64,000 nt of DNA from CBEUVQ01 sp965546615 (GCA_965546615.1 CBEUVQ010000006.1:1-64000); one strand, 5' to 3'; counted from the first letter of the stretch, positions 49,901 through 59,144 are shown. A program made the numbers and translations. The notes: generated from the letters alone by a model not told the origin.

Positions 49901-50791
49901 ATGCATGGCAGTCATTTAAAACAACTAAAAGCTAACCTCGCTCTGCTGGCGGTAGCCTTTGTTTGGGGCGTAACTTTTGTGGTGGTGCAGGACGCACTTG
50001 CTGATATTACCCCCCACTATTTTAATGCCGTCAGGTTTACACTGGCTTTTATATTTCTTTACTTGATTTATCGGCGTCGATTTAAAAAAATTGACAGGAC
50101 AACCGCTCTGTCGGGAATATTCATCGGTCTTTTTTTATTTTCCGGGTATGCATTTCAAACCGTCGGGCTGCAGTTCACCTCGGCGGCCAATGCCGGTTTT
50201 ATTACCGGGCTTGCAGTAGTGCTGGTTCCTATCTTTACCGCAGTAATGCTGCGCCGCCTGCCTGCCCCGTCCGCTGTTTTCGGGGTAACCTGTGCAGCGA
50301 TCGGTTTATCGCTGCTTACTCTAAGCCAAGGTTTAAGCGGCATCAGCAGCGGAGACATTTTAATTTTTCTTTGTGCCGTCGGTTTTGCACTGCATATTAT
50401 TATGGTGGGAAAATATGCACCGTTTCATGATTCAGTGCAGCTGTCGTTGACTCAAATTGCCACTGTGGCAGCAGCCAGTTTATTGTTCGGCATTGCTTCC
50501 GAAACACCTCCGACAGGATTAACCAAAGCGGTGTGGCTGGCGCTGCTGATTACAGCAATACCCGCTACCGCACTGGCTTACTTAGTTCAAAACACGGTGC
50601 AAAAATACACATCACCGACACATACCGCCATTATTTTTACCATGGAACCGGTATTTGCGGCACTGACAGCGTTTCTGTTAAAAGGTGAAGTTTTAACGAT
50701 GAAGCAGTTAATCGGCTGCGGACTGATTTTAGCGGGCATGCTGGCAGCCGAACTGTGCGGCGGAGAATCAGCTGAAACATCGGAGGCGTAA
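49901..50791 (+). CDS. DMT superfamily transporter (EamA)
   Basis: ATG 49901 follows AAAAGGAG. The 296-residue protein has about ten membrane helices in two EamA repeats (AFVWGVTFVVVQDAL in the first; TALAYLVQNTVQKYTSPTHTA and EPVFAALTAFLL in the second). Members export metabolites or amino acids; the substrate cannot be predicted. Confidence 0.88.
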   Translation: MHGSHLKQLKANLALLAVAFVWGVTFVVVQDALADITPHYFNAVRFTLAFIFLYLIYRRRFKKIDRTTALSGIFIGLFLFSGYAFQTVGLQFTSAANAGFITGLAVVLVPIFTAVMLRRLPAPSAVFGVTCAAIGLSLLTLSQGLSGISSGDILIFLCAVGFALHIIMVGKYAPFHDSVQLSLTQIATVAAASLLFGIASETPPTGLTKAVWLALLITAIPATALAYLVQNTVQKYTSPTHTAIIFTMEPVFAALTAFLLKGEVLTMKQLIGCGLILAGMLAAELCGGESAETSEA

Positions 50792-50870
50792 GTGCGTTTG
50801 GCAGGATGCATCATTTTCTAAATAAAGAGCGATTTTTAAAACTGTATGCAAAGCGGCACTTTGAAAAAAC

Positions 50871-50919
50871 AAAAAAAGGGGCTGCTGCTAACAAGACACA
50901 CAGCTCACTCAGCGGCCCC
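50871..50919 (-). terminator. Terminator after the nucleotidyltransferase fusion gene
   Basis: On the minus strand GGGGC-CGCTG pairs with CAGC-AGCCCC around a 22-base loop and is followed by seven T. It lies 30 bases after the stop at 50950. Confidence 0.7.
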
Positions 50920-50949
50920 TGTGTAAATTTTGCGTAAGTCTTTATATGT

Positions 50950-53415
50950 TTATGTCCCGGTAATTTTATTGATTTTTTTGATATACATATCGGTTAGCTC
51001 GCGGGCTATTTCCATACTGCTGCCTTCGCTGTAAATGCGGCAAACCGGCTCTTCTGAATCAGGCAGCACCAATGCCCAACCATTGGGATGATAAACCTTT
51101 ACACCATCCAGAAGCTCCATCTGGCCGGGCTTTTCTTCTATTAAATGCCTAATTACCCTGCCTTTTGCTTCCCAAGGAACCTGTACTTCGCGCTTATCTA
51201 CAAAGAAAGCGGGAATCTCATCCACCAGTGCCGATAATTTAATCTGTTTTTTGGCACAAAACTCTAATATTTTGATTAACGCGGCAGCAGCATCAAAATT
51301 GATTAAAAACTGCGACACTCCGCTGTTTTTACGCTCATCTTCAGCAATAACCCGGTCAATCAAGTCATGAATTGCTGTTTTGGTGCGCACTACTTTGCTG
51401 TTATATTTAGCGGCTAAATCATCTATAGCGCGCGGCGCAGTCACCGGCACCACAACCGAATCACAATGCTCCTTCAATAATACCAGCGCTAAAAGCGCGG
51501 TAAGCCGCTCCTCTTGAATGTTCCGCCCTTGTTCATCCAAAATTATGATATGTTCTCCGTTTAAGTCAATCACCGCTCCGGCATCCGCCTGCTCCGCTGC
51601 CACCACTCCGCCCAACCGGGGTACAATATTAAAATATTCCTGCCAGTTTAAGTAATTTGCAGTGTCACCGGGTTGAAAACGGCTGAATTTTATACCGGTT
51701 TGATCAGAAATTAAAGACAGGTGATTTTCTAAATTATTGCCGCTGTAACTGACAATTAAATGAAAACCTTTTGACTTTAATGCTTGAACATCTAATAAAG
51801 CCAATAAGTCATGAAGATAGGCTTCGGCAGCATTCGGTAATTGTTCAACAGCAGAAACTTGATTGATATCTGCCCGCAGGAAATCTCCGCGGGCCAGCTT
51901 ATTCTCAATTTTTCTTTCAATACTGCGGCTGACATTTCCACCGCAGGAATTGGTAAATAAAATGTTAATTTTATCCAAGCGAAGATGAGAAATTTTGACA
52001 TGTACTCCGGCATCACAGCCTGTTTTGCGTACTGCGTAGCGGTGCACCGGAGTAAGTGCCGCATCTAAACTTTTCACCTTCACGCCAACAGATTGCAGCC
52101 CGCTGATAACAGCATTTTTAATCATTTTGCAAACAGGGTAATTATCACTTGATACTAAAATTGTTGACCCGCTTTTAACAACCGAACCAAATGCCGCTCC
52201 TAAAGATGTGGCAAATTCCGGCGTAATTTCAATATTGGCCAATCCGTTAATCCCTTCAATGCCAAAAATATTTTTCGGTGAATTTGTACCCCAAACAATA
52301 CTGCGCTGCACCACTGCCCCGCTGTCCACTACCTTGTTGGGCCACAGTTTTACATCCGGCTTAATAATACTGCGTTCTTTGATGACGGTATCATCACCCA
52401 CAACGCTGCCCTCATACAATGAAGCATTGGCATAAACTTTTACACCGCTGCCTAAAGCAGCACTGCGCAGTGAAGCCTTTGGCCCTACATACACACCGTT
52501 ACCAATAACGCTTCTTTTGATTGACGCTTGTTCTTCCACCCGGCATCCTTCGCCAATAACTGTGTAAGGTTCAATTTTTACCCCGGGCCCGATTTTGCTG
52601 CCTTCTCCAATAAATACCGGCCCGTTAATTACGGCGGAAGGATCAATAACAACATCGTTTCCCACCCATACTTGATGATTAATTTCTTTCCCGGGAACAG
52701 TCAGCTGTACATTTCCGGTCAGCACATCGTAATGAGCCTGCAGATACTGTTTGAGATTACCGATATCGCACCAATAGCCGTCTAATACCACGCCATACAT
52801 CGGCAGATTATTTTTCATCAACAGCGGAAATAAATCTTTGCTAAAATCAAATTTTTGTCCGGCTTTAAAGTAACTCAATACCTCCGGTTCCAATATGTAA
52901 ATACCGGTATTAACGGTATCACTGAAAACTTCTCCCCAGCTTGGTTTTTCTAAAAATTGACTGATCCGGCCGTCGCATTCGGTAATGACTACCCCGTACT
53001 CCAAAGGACAATCTACCCGGGTTAAAACAATGGTGGCCAGTGAACCTTTTTGTTTGTGAAACTTTATTGCTTCCGTTAAATTAAAGTCCGTTAAAGCATC
53101 ACCGCTGATGACGATAAAAGTTTCATCTAAAAATTCTTCAGCATTTTTAACGCTGCCCGCCGTCCCCAGCGGCACTTCTTCCAAAAAATAGCGTGCATTC
53201 ACCCCAAACTCACAACCACTGCCAAAGTAATCTCTAATGGCATCGGGAAGATACTGCAGCGTAACCCCAATATCGTCAATACCATGCTGCTTTAAAAGGG
53301 CAACAATATGTTCCATCATCGGCCGGTTCATTACAGGCATCATCGGCTTGGGCCGACTGCATGTTAACGGCCTTAAACGCGACCCTTCACCACCTGCCAT
53401 AATAACTGCTTTCAA
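50950..53415 (-). CDS. NDP-sugar pyrophosphorylase / phosphomannomutase-like fusion protein
   Basis: The start is TTG 53415, behind GGGAGGGG; an ATG at 53439 overlaps it. The 821-residue protein starts with a nucleotidyltransferase domain (about 1-235; AVIMAGGEGSRLRPLT, RPKPMMPV, ISGDALTDF). A left-handed beta-helix follows (about 250-370). A phosphohexomutase-like half (about 375-815) completes it. The usual phosphoserine motif TASHNP is absent: the matching region reads VSSDNYPV near residue 415. The mutase half may therefore be inactive or regulatory. It probably makes GDP-mannose or another NDP-sugar for surface polysaccharide; the sugar is unknown. Confidence 0.85.
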   Translation of the reverse strand: MKAVIMAGGEGSRLRPLTCSRPKPMMPVMNRPMMEHIVALLKQHGIDDIGVTLQYLPDAIRDYFGSGCEFGVNARYFLEEVPLGTAGSVKNAEEFLDETFIVISGDALTDFNLTEAIKFHKQKGSLATIVLTRVDCPLEYGVVITECDGRISQFLEKPSWGEVFSDTVNTGIYILEPEVLSYFKAGQKFDFSKDLFPLLMKNNLPMYGVVLDGYWCDIGNLKQYLQAHYDVLTGNVQLTVPGKEINHQVWVGNDVVIDPSAVINGPVFIGEGSKIGPGVKIEPYTVIGEGCRVEEQASIKRSVIGNGVYVGPKASLRSAALGSGVKVYANASLYEGSVVGDDTVIKERSIIKPDVKLWPNKVVDSGAVVQRSIVWGTNSPKNIFGIEGINGLANIEITPEFATSLGAAFGSVVKSGSTILVSSDNYPVCKMIKNAVISGLQSVGVKVKSLDAALTPVHRYAVRKTGCDAGVHVKISHLRLDKINILFTNSCGGNVSRSIERKIENKLARGDFLRADINQVSAVEQLPNAAEAYLHDLLALLDVQALKSKGFHLIVSYSGNNLENHLSLISDQTGIKFSRFQPGDTANYLNWQEYFNIVPRLGGVVAAEQADAGAVIDLNGEHIIILDEQGRNIQEERLTALLALVLLKEHCDSVVVPVTAPRAIDDLAAKYNSKVVRTKTAIHDLIDRVIAEDERKNSGVSQFLINFDAAAALIKILEFCAKKQIKLSALVDEIPAFFVDKREVQVPWEAKGRVIRHLIEEKPGQMELLDGVKVYHPNGWALVLPDSEEPVCRIYSEGSSMEIARELTDMYIKKINKITGT

Positions 53416-53575
53416 ATAACAACCCCTCCCAAAATGCATAGTTGCTGTTATTTTGATATTGTGTTGAATTTTTTATACGAAAACATCATGATTATATTGT
53501 GATGTGATATAATGTTATGCTGTTTGCACCATATTATATTTTGGAATATTTTACAAAATATGTTAATAGGGATGG

Positions 53576-53652
53576 CAGAAAGCACCGCTTTCTTTATGCA
53601 GCAAAAAAAATTTGCCGAAAGGATTTATCGGCAGGTTTGCCGAATTTAAATT
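53576..53652 (+). repeat. Small hairpins in the leader of the GH18-like gene
   Basis: GAAAGC/GCTTTC (53579-53595) and GCCGA/TCGGC (53612-53630), followed by another TTTGCCGAA, form short hairpins 50-120 bases before the next gene. No riboswitch family I know fits. The rest of 53440-53697 is AT-rich without a gene. Confidence 0.35.
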
Positions 53653-53697
53653 TGTCAAATTAATTAAAGACACACTAACACCGTATGGAGGTAGCTT

Positions 53698-54957
53698 ATG
53701 AAAAAAATAACAGCGCTACTGATTTGTTTCTTTGCAGCGCTGGTTTTCTTTTGCCCGCAAACCGGACAAGCCCAGCATACTGCCAAAGATATTTCCGTTT
53801 TAATTGACGGAGCACCGGTTACCTTTGATGTGCCGCCGTCAGTGATTAACGGCCGTACACTCGTACCTTTTCGGGCATTGGCGGAAGCAATAAACGTTAA
53901 CGTCAGTTGGAACGCTTCTGCCCAAACAATTACTGCTCACAATACCGATACCAATATCCGTTTGCAGATTAACAATGCCACCGCTTACCGAAACGATAAA
54001 CAGCTGACGCTAGACGTGCCTCCGATAATAATCAATAACCGCACGCTGGTGCCGCTGCGCTTTTTTAGTGAAGCATTCAACTGCCAAGTAGATTTTGACA
54101 AACTGAATTATTTAATCACCATAACCACAAGCTCGCCAACACCCCAACACATCTATGTTTCAGCCTTTTATGCGCTGGGCGATGAACAAACCAGCAGTTG
54201 GACCGATCTTTTCGGGCGGCGTTACCCGCAAACAGCTGACGGCAACACCGATGCCGTTGACGAGCTGGCTTTTGGCTGGTACAGTATCGATGAAAGCGGA
54301 AACCTCATTACCGACAGCAGCACCGGTTGGCAGCAGCCTGTCGGCTGGCAGGATGTGCTGAAAGCAGCGGAAAAACACCAACTGCAAACCGCAATGGTTA
54401 TTCATTTAACAGACGGCACCGGTTTACTCACCAATTTATTAACTAACCGCGATATGTGGGATGACACTGTTGAACAAATTGCTGAAGAAGCAGAGTATTA
54501 TCAAGGGGTTAACTTGGATTTTGAAGGCTTGGGTTTAAACAACCAAGGCGAAGAATTAGCGGCTGTAAAAAACAATTTTACCGATTTTGTCGGCAAATTA
54601 GCAGCAGAGCTAAAGCGTAATGATATAAAACTAACGTTAACGCTTCATGCTCCGAACAGTGCTTACCGGGGGTATGATTATCAAGCACTGGGACAGCTGG
54701 CTGATGAAATTGTCATTATGGCCTACGATTACGGCACTAAGCCGGAACCGGAAAACTTAGTGACTGATGCCGTTTTAACAGCCAAGGCGTCAGTGCCGGC
54801 TGAAAAACTGCTGCTGGGCATTTCCGCCTTTAATGAAACAGCGGACAGCTTGGCCGCTAAAATAGACCTAGCCAAAAAGCAGCGTTTAAAAGGCATTGCT
54901 CTTTGGCGGTTGGGTTTAATCAGTGACGAACAATGGGCGGTTATTAAACAAAGTTAA
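53698..54957 (+). CDS. Secreted GH18-like glycoside hydrolase with copper-amine-oxidase-like N-terminal domain
   Basis: ATG 53698 follows ATGGAGG. The 419-residue protein has a signal peptide ending near GQA. A copper amine oxidase-like stalk domain follows (about 30-145; two copies of INGRTLVPFRAL-type motifs). A GH18 TIM barrel (about 150-419) has YQGVNLDFEGLG at the place of DxxDxDxE, so the catalytic Glu is present. It probably acts on the peptidoglycan sugar chain or on chitin-like polymers at the cell wall, as spore cortex YdhD/YaaH relatives do. The same stalk domain occurs in the first gene of this window. Confidence 0.85.
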   Translation: MKKITALLICFFAALVFFCPQTGQAQHTAKDISVLIDGAPVTFDVPPSVINGRTLVPFRALAEAINVNVSWNASAQTITAHNTDTNIRLQINNATAYRNDKQLTLDVPPIIINNRTLVPLRFFSEAFNCQVDFDKLNYLITITTSSPTPQHIYVSAFYALGDEQTSSWTDLFGRRYPQTADGNTDAVDELAFGWYSIDESGNLITDSSTGWQQPVGWQDVLKAAEKHQLQTAMVIHLTDGTGLLTNLLTNRDMWDDTVEQIAEEAEYYQGVNLDFEGLGLNNQGEELAAVKNNFTDFVGKLAAELKRNDIKLTLTLHAPNSAYRGYDYQALGQLADEIVIMAYDYGTKPEPENLVTDAVLTAKASVPAEKLLLGISAFNETADSLAAKIDLAKKQRLKGIALWRLGLISDEQWAVIKQS

Positions 54958-54984
54958 GGGCATATAACCACGCCCTTAACTTTT
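54953..54984. terminator. Bidirectional terminator between the GH18 gene and pheA
   Basis: Arms GTTAAGGGC (54953-54961) and GCCCTTAAC (54972-54980) are followed by TTTT. The stops of both convergent genes fall in or beside it. Confidence 0.82.
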
Positions 54985-55800
54985 AACGGCAGGATAAGAA
55001 CCCAAAATACGCAGATAACTGGTTGCATTTTTCAGTGCGGCTAATACTTCCGCCGCTGCAGCATCGTTATAATGGCCGACGAAATCAACAAAAAATCGAT
55101 ACTCACCCAGTGTTGTTTTAGCCGGCCGCGATTCAATGCGGGTTAAATTGATCCCTCTTACCGCAAACTCGCCTAATGCGGCGTACAATGCCCCCGGTTG
55201 ATGGGGCAGTGAAAATTCCAGCGAAGTTTTGCAGCAGCTGCTGTACTCCGGTTCTTGAGTGGATAAAACTATAAACCGTGTACTGTTATTCGGGCAGTCG
55301 TTGATATTTGCCGCCAAACACTGCAAACGGTACAAATCGGCTGCCTGCTTTGTTCCGATTGCCGACCATGGTTCACTGCTTTCCGCCACCAGTTTTACAG
55401 CGGCGGCAGTGCTGGATACTTCTATAATTTCAACTCCCGGCAGGTGTTTATCCAACCAGCGGCGGCACTGCCCAACAGCCTGCGCATGAGATAGCACGCG
55501 GGTAATTTCCGTCAGCTGTCGGCCGCACTTGGCCAGCAGCCGATGATGTACCGGCAAAATCACTTCTCCGACAATTTTTACTTCCCGGTGCTGTGAGAGT
55601 AAATCTAAAACTAAACCCACCGTTCCTTCCGCTGAATTTTCTATCGGCACTGCCGCAGCGGCAACTTCACCTTTTGCTGCCGCCGCCACCAGTGCAGACA
55701 GTGATTGATACGGTATTAAGTTACAGTCGTTTTCCTTTACCCAAGACCGAGCAGCTAAATGAGAATACGTTCCCGCAGGACCTAAAAAACCGACAGCCAT
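54976..55800 (-). CDS. pheA: Prephenate dehydratase
   Basis: The start is ATG 55800, giving the standard MAVGFLGPAGTYSHLAA; earlier in-frame starts run into aroF. The 274-residue protein has the dehydratase domain, with NNSTRFIVLS near residue 180, where the Thr-Arg-Phe motif is catalytic. A C-terminal ACT domain follows (about 195-274) with ESRPAKTTLGEYRFFVDF, which binds Phe. It forms phenylpyruvate from prephenate. It lies 4 bases after aroF and shares the T-box leader. Confidence 0.93.
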   Translation of the reverse strand: MAVGFLGPAGTYSHLAARSWVKENDCNLIPYQSLSALVAAAAKGEVAAAAVPIENSAEGTVGLVLDLLSQHREVKIVGEVILPVHHRLLAKCGRQLTEITRVLSHAQAVGQCRRWLDKHLPGVEIIEVSSTAAAVKLVAESSEPWSAIGTKQAADLYRLQCLAANINDCPNNSTRFIVLSTQEPEYSSCCKTSLEFSLPHQPGALYAALGEFAVRGINLTRIESRPAKTTLGEYRFFVDFVGHYNDAAAAEVLAALKNATSYLRILGSYPAVKS

Positions 55801-55804
55801 ACCA

Positions 55805-56848
55805 TTACACCGCAGCAACAACCTCACCCCCTGCAAGTGCTTTTCCCGCTGCTTGAGCTGCACTGCGCAGTGTTCGCATCATTGAAATAAATTCATCCGG
55901 ACTTAAAGATTGTTTACCGTCGCACAGCGCCTTACTCGGCTCAGGGTGCATTTCCACCATAATACCGTCGGCACCTGATGCTGCAGCAGCCATCGACATC
56001 GGTGCAACCAAGCTGCGTTTGCCGGTGGCGTGACTGGGGTCAACAATTACCGGCAGGTGGCTCATTTCTTTCACCAGCGGCACTGCGGAGATATCTAAAG
56101 TATTGCGCGTAGATGTTTCAAAAGTGCGAATTCCTCGCTCACATAAAATGATGTTTTCGTTGCCCTCCGAATAAACGTACTCAGCGGCCAGCAGCCATTC
56201 TTCAACAGTAGCGGATAAACCCCGTTTAAGCAGTACCGGTTTGCCGCAGCGTCCTACCTCACGCAGCAGTTGAAAGTTCTGCATGTTTCTCGCCCCTACC
56301 TGCACCATATCAACATATTTCAATGCCTTTTCCAGGCTGTGTAAATCGATAATCTCCGTTACGCAGGCAAGATTGTTTCGGGCGGCTGCATCCGCCAGGT
56401 ATTTTAAGCCTAATTCTTCCAATCCCTGAAAACTATAGGGCGATGTACGGGGTTTAAATGCCCCGCCGCGCAGCACCTTAGCTCCGGCAGCGGCTGCTTT
56501 TTCAGCCGCATTGTGCACCTGCTCTTCGCTTTCCACCGCACAAGGTCCGGCAATGACGGTAAATTCGCTGCCTCCAAAAGCTGCGTTTTTTACCTTCACA
56601 ACACTTCCTTCCTCTTTTACTTCACGGCTTACCAGTTTAAAAGGCTTCATAATGGGCACAATTTTTTCTACACCGGGTATGCTCTCCAGCCCCATTGCAA
56701 GAATATTGTCACGTTTATTTCCCACTGCACCGATAACAATTCGATTTACCCCGGTGATAACATGCGGTTGAAAGCCCATTTCCGCCAATCGGCAGTTTAC
56801 CGCCTCAACCTGCTCTTTTGTGGCATGCAAATTCATCACAACTACCAT
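55805..56848 (-). CDS. aroF: 3-deoxy-7-phosphoheptulonate (DAHP) synthase
   Basis: ATG 56848 follows AGGAGG. The 347-residue enzyme has an N-terminal ferredoxin-like regulatory domain (about 1-70; MNLHATKEQVEAVNCRLAEMG), as in Thermotoga-type enzymes. The barrel includes VIAGPCAVES, FKPRTSPYSFQG and VIVDPSHATGKR. It is the first step of aromatic amino acid synthesis. Being transcribed with pheA from a T-box leader ties it to phenylalanine supply. Confidence 0.93.
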   Translation of the reverse strand: MVVVMNLHATKEQVEAVNCRLAEMGFQPHVITGVNRIVIGAVGNKRDNILAMGLESIPGVEKIVPIMKPFKLVSREVKEEGSVVKVKNAAFGGSEFTVIAGPCAVESEEQVHNAAEKAAAAGAKVLRGGAFKPRTSPYSFQGLEELGLKYLADAAARNNLACVTEIIDLHSLEKALKYVDMVQVGARNMQNFQLLREVGRCGKPVLLKRGLSATVEEWLLAAEYVYSEGNENIILCERGIRTFETSTRNTLDISAVPLVKEMSHLPVIVDPSHATGKRSLVAPMSMAAAASGADGIMVEMHPEPSKALCDGKQSLSPDEFISMMRTLRSAAQAAGKALAGGEVVAAV

Positions 56849-56924
56849 TTTTCATCTACCTCCTGTTTTTTAGAAAACTTGGCTCTGCGCCAAGCCCTGA
56901 AATATTGGTTTTAAAGTATAAAAA

Positions 56925-57110
56925 CAAAAAAGCCTCTGCATCATCCCTAGGGACGAAAGCAGCAGGCTTCCGCGGTACCACCCAAATTGACCGCAATGCG
57001 GTCCGGCTCATTAAGGTACGGGAATAAAATTCAGCTCCGACAGGGTTCAACGGATAAACACAAAAGCGTTTTTCGTCCCTGCTGCAAAAGCAGGGCTGCT
57101 GATAAAACAA
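56925..57110 (-). promoter_or_regulatory. Second, short T-box element before aroF-pheA
   Basis: On the minus strand GGGTGGTACCGCGGAAGC (about 56984-56967) is a perfect T-box core. It is followed by a terminator with arms AAGCCTGCTGC/GCAGAGGCTT and six T (to about 56929). Only about 110 bases lie between the previous terminator and this core, so stem I would be small or partly missing. The specifier cannot be read with confidence. Confidence 0.82.
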
Positions 57111-57425
57111 AAAAAGCTTTCGCCGTCAGGGACGAAAGCTTTGCTTACGCGTTACCACCCTGGTTACCTGTTAGAATATGCAGAACAGGTCACCTCTGTC
57201 AGAGTACGGGAAATGTATTCCGATACCCCCTCCCCTGTAACGCCGGGAGCAGTGCGTCACAACCTACTTACTTTGACGTTTGGCCAAAGTTTCAGCCGGA
57301 ATCTCAGGAGCGAACTTCGATAAGTCATGTTTTGGAAGTGCTTTCAGTCGGCGGCACTTCCTCCCTGAAAAACTGGGGCTTACCTACTTTTCTCCTTCAA
57401 CGATTTTTCACCGTATTAGATTATG
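57111..57425 (-). promoter_or_regulatory. First, full-length T-box element before aroF-pheA (probably Phe)
   Basis: On the minus strand AGGGTGGTAACGCG (57160-57147) is followed by a terminator with arms AAAGCTTTCG/CGAAAGCTTT and T-run (to about 57112). The stem I region has CAGGGAG pairing with CTCCTG and the apical GGAAGTGC/GCACTTCC. TTC lies directly before the closing strand (AAG-TTC-GCTCCTG), as a Phe specifier would. This suits control of aroF-pheA by uncharged tRNA-Phe. The specifier was read by eye. Confidence 0.88.
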
Positions 57426-57429
57426 TTGT

Positions 57430-57459
57430 ATAGTAACACTATGACAAGTATTAAGTCAA
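57430..57459 (-). promoter_or_regulatory. Promoter of the aroF-pheA T-box transcript
   Basis: TTGACT (57459-57454), an 18-base spacer and TACTAT (57435-57430) are seen on the minus strand just ahead of the first T-box. The remaining gap to thiC (57460-57560) holds only a weak inverted repeat (57522-57537). Confidence 0.55.
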
Positions 57460-57560
57460 GAGAAACATTAAAAAATTTGCAGAACGACCATAGTTTCGTT
57501 CAAAAAGAAGATATCCACCGGCTGAAACTGTTTCAGTTAGCAGCAGCACCATCTCCGGTT

Positions 57561-58862
57561 TTAGATAATGCTTAAATCTTCTCCGTTTAAAATTTTCTTC
57601 ATGTTTTTCATCGGACACATTTTACCGCACATGGTACAGGTATCCTCACATTCCGGGGGAGATTCCTCCCGGTAGCTTTTGGCCTTTTCCGGGTCGACAG
57701 CCAACGAAATCATGAGCGGAAAATCAACAGCGGCACGCGCGGCACTCATTTGATTATCCCAGTCACGGGCATTGGGAATTCCTTTGGCAATATCGGCGGC
57801 ATGAGCAGCAATGCGGGCGGCGATAATGCCTTCTTTCATATCCTCTAAATTAGGCAGGCGAAGGTGTTCAGCAGGCGTTACATAGCAGAGAAAATCCGCT
57901 CCGTTGGCAGCAGCAATCGCCCCGCCTATTGCACTGGTGATGTGGTCATATCCCGGGGCAACATCGGTTACAATCGGCCCCAGCACGTAAAATGGAGCAC
58001 CATGACACAATTTTTTCTCCAGCTGCACGTTAGCGGCAATTTCATTTAAAGCCATATGCCCCGGACCTTCAATCATTACCTGTACATTTCTCGCCCAAGC
58101 GCGTTTTGTTAATTCGCCCAGCGTAATTAATTCTTCAATTTGAGCAGCATCAGTGGAATCATGAAGTGAGCCCGGACGGCAGGCGTCACCCAAACTCAAC
58201 GTCACATCGTACTTTTCACAGATATCCAACAGGCGATCAAAGTACTGATAAAACGGGTTTTCTTGATTATTTAGTTCCATCCAGGCAAAAAGCAGCGAAC
58301 CACCACGCGAAACAACATTGGTCAGCCTCTTGTTTCTTTTCAATCTCTCTGCCGCCGCCCGGTTCATTCCGCAGTGAACAGTGATGAAATCCACGCCGTC
58401 TTGAGCGTGCTTTTCCACAACTGAAAAGAATTCATCAACAGTAATGTCTTTTAAATCCTTATCCAGCATGCCTACAGCATCATACATCGGCACAGTACCA
58501 ATCATCACCGGAGATAAAGCAATCAACCGGCGGCGAAACCCTTCAGTTTTACCATAACAGCTTAAATCCATAATAGCGTCAGCTTTTAAAGCAACAGCCT
58601 GCTTGGCCTTTTCCAATTCCAGGTCAATATCATAACTGTCTTTGGAAACGCCCAAATTAACATTAATCTTGGTGCGCAGCTGCTGCCCCACACCTGCGGC
58701 ATCTAAATTAACGTGATTTTTATTGGCGGGAATAACAACCCGTCCTGCTGCCACCAGCGCACGCAGCCTTTCGGGAGCAAGATTTTCTTTTTCCGCCACG
58801 GTGCGCATATGCTCAGTTATAATTCCTTTTTTCGCTGCATCCATTTGGGTGGTATAACTCAT
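57561..58862 (-). CDS. thiC: Phosphomethylpyrimidine synthase ThiC
   Basis: The start is ATG 58862, behind AAAGGAGA; a longer in-frame reading enters the riboswitch. The 433-residue radical-SAM enzyme has the C-terminal cluster motif CTMCGKMCPMKNM and the core SRGGSLLFAWM and EGPGHMALNEI. It lacks the long N-terminal extension of some ThiC, as in other Clostridia. It makes HMP phosphate from AIR. It is controlled by its own TPP riboswitch and faces away from the other thi genes. Confidence 0.96.
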   Translation of the reverse strand: MSYTTQMDAAKKGIITEHMRTVAEKENLAPERLRALVAAGRVVIPANKNHVNLDAAGVGQQLRTKINVNLGVSKDSYDIDLELEKAKQAVALKADAIMDLSCYGKTEGFRRRLIALSPVMIGTVPMYDAVGMLDKDLKDITVDEFFSVVEKHAQDGVDFITVHCGMNRAAAERLKRNKRLTNVVSRGGSLLFAWMELNNQENPFYQYFDRLLDICEKYDVTLSLGDACRPGSLHDSTDAAQIEELITLGELTKRAWARNVQVMIEGPGHMALNEIAANVQLEKKLCHGAPFYVLGPIVTDVAPGYDHITSAIGGAIAAANGADFLCYVTPAEHLRLPNLEDMKEGIIAARIAAHAADIAKGIPNARDWDNQMSAARAAVDFPLMISLAVDPEKAKSYREESPPECEDTCTMCGKMCPMKNMKKILNGEDLSII

Positions 58863-58924
58863 TATCGTGTTCTCCTTTCTTATCTGAAGATTAGCTAAGG
58901 AATGGAGAAACTTGGAACAAAAAG

Positions 58925-58951
58925 AAAAAAGCTTACCGCAAAGTAAGCTTC
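58925..58951 (-). terminator. Terminator of the thiC TPP riboswitch
   Basis: On the minus strand AGAAGCTTAC and GTAAGCTT flank a 6-base loop and are followed by TTTTCTTTTT. A nearby AAGCTTG at the riboswitch end can compete for pairing, as in transcriptional TPP switches. Confidence 0.8.
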
Positions 58952-58967
58952 TCACTTTAAATTTCAA

Positions 58968-59046
58968 GCTTCCCTACGGTGGTACTAACCACATCAGGTT
59001 CAAGGGTTGGATTTAATCCTCTCAGCCGTCCGGCACCCCTAGCCAT
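58968..59046 (-). promoter_or_regulatory. TPP riboswitch upstream of thiC
   Basis: The minus strand has GGGGTGCC, CTGAGAGG, ACCCTTGAACCTGAT and GTAGGGAAG in the order of the THI box. Binding of thiamin pyrophosphate should favour the terminator at 58925-58951. A promoter with TTTACA (59091-59086), a 17-base spacer and TATAGT (59068-59063) lies upstream. Confidence 0.95.
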
Positions 59047-59138
59047 TTATTAAATTAACAAAACTATACTTTACTCAGCTACTTTTGTAAAGAATTTTTT
59101 CTGAAAATATATGTCTTTAACTCCCAGCAACTTAGTGA

Positions 59139-59144
59139 TATAAT
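59139..59144 (+). promoter_or_regulatory. Promoter -10 of the thi operon
   Basis: TATAAT (59139-59144) is preceded 17 bases upstream by TTTAAC. It serves the plus-strand TPP riboswitch beginning near 59170. Confidence 0.55.

Noticed and set aside
53560..53660. Possible cyclic di-GMP or other riboswitch before the GH18 gene
   Set aside because: Short hairpins are there, but the conserved GCAAA/GAAAGG features of known aptamers are not.
56987..57433. A 148-codon plus-strand frame over the aroF leader
   Set aside because: It runs antisense through both T-boxes and lacks a ribosome site or any known domain.
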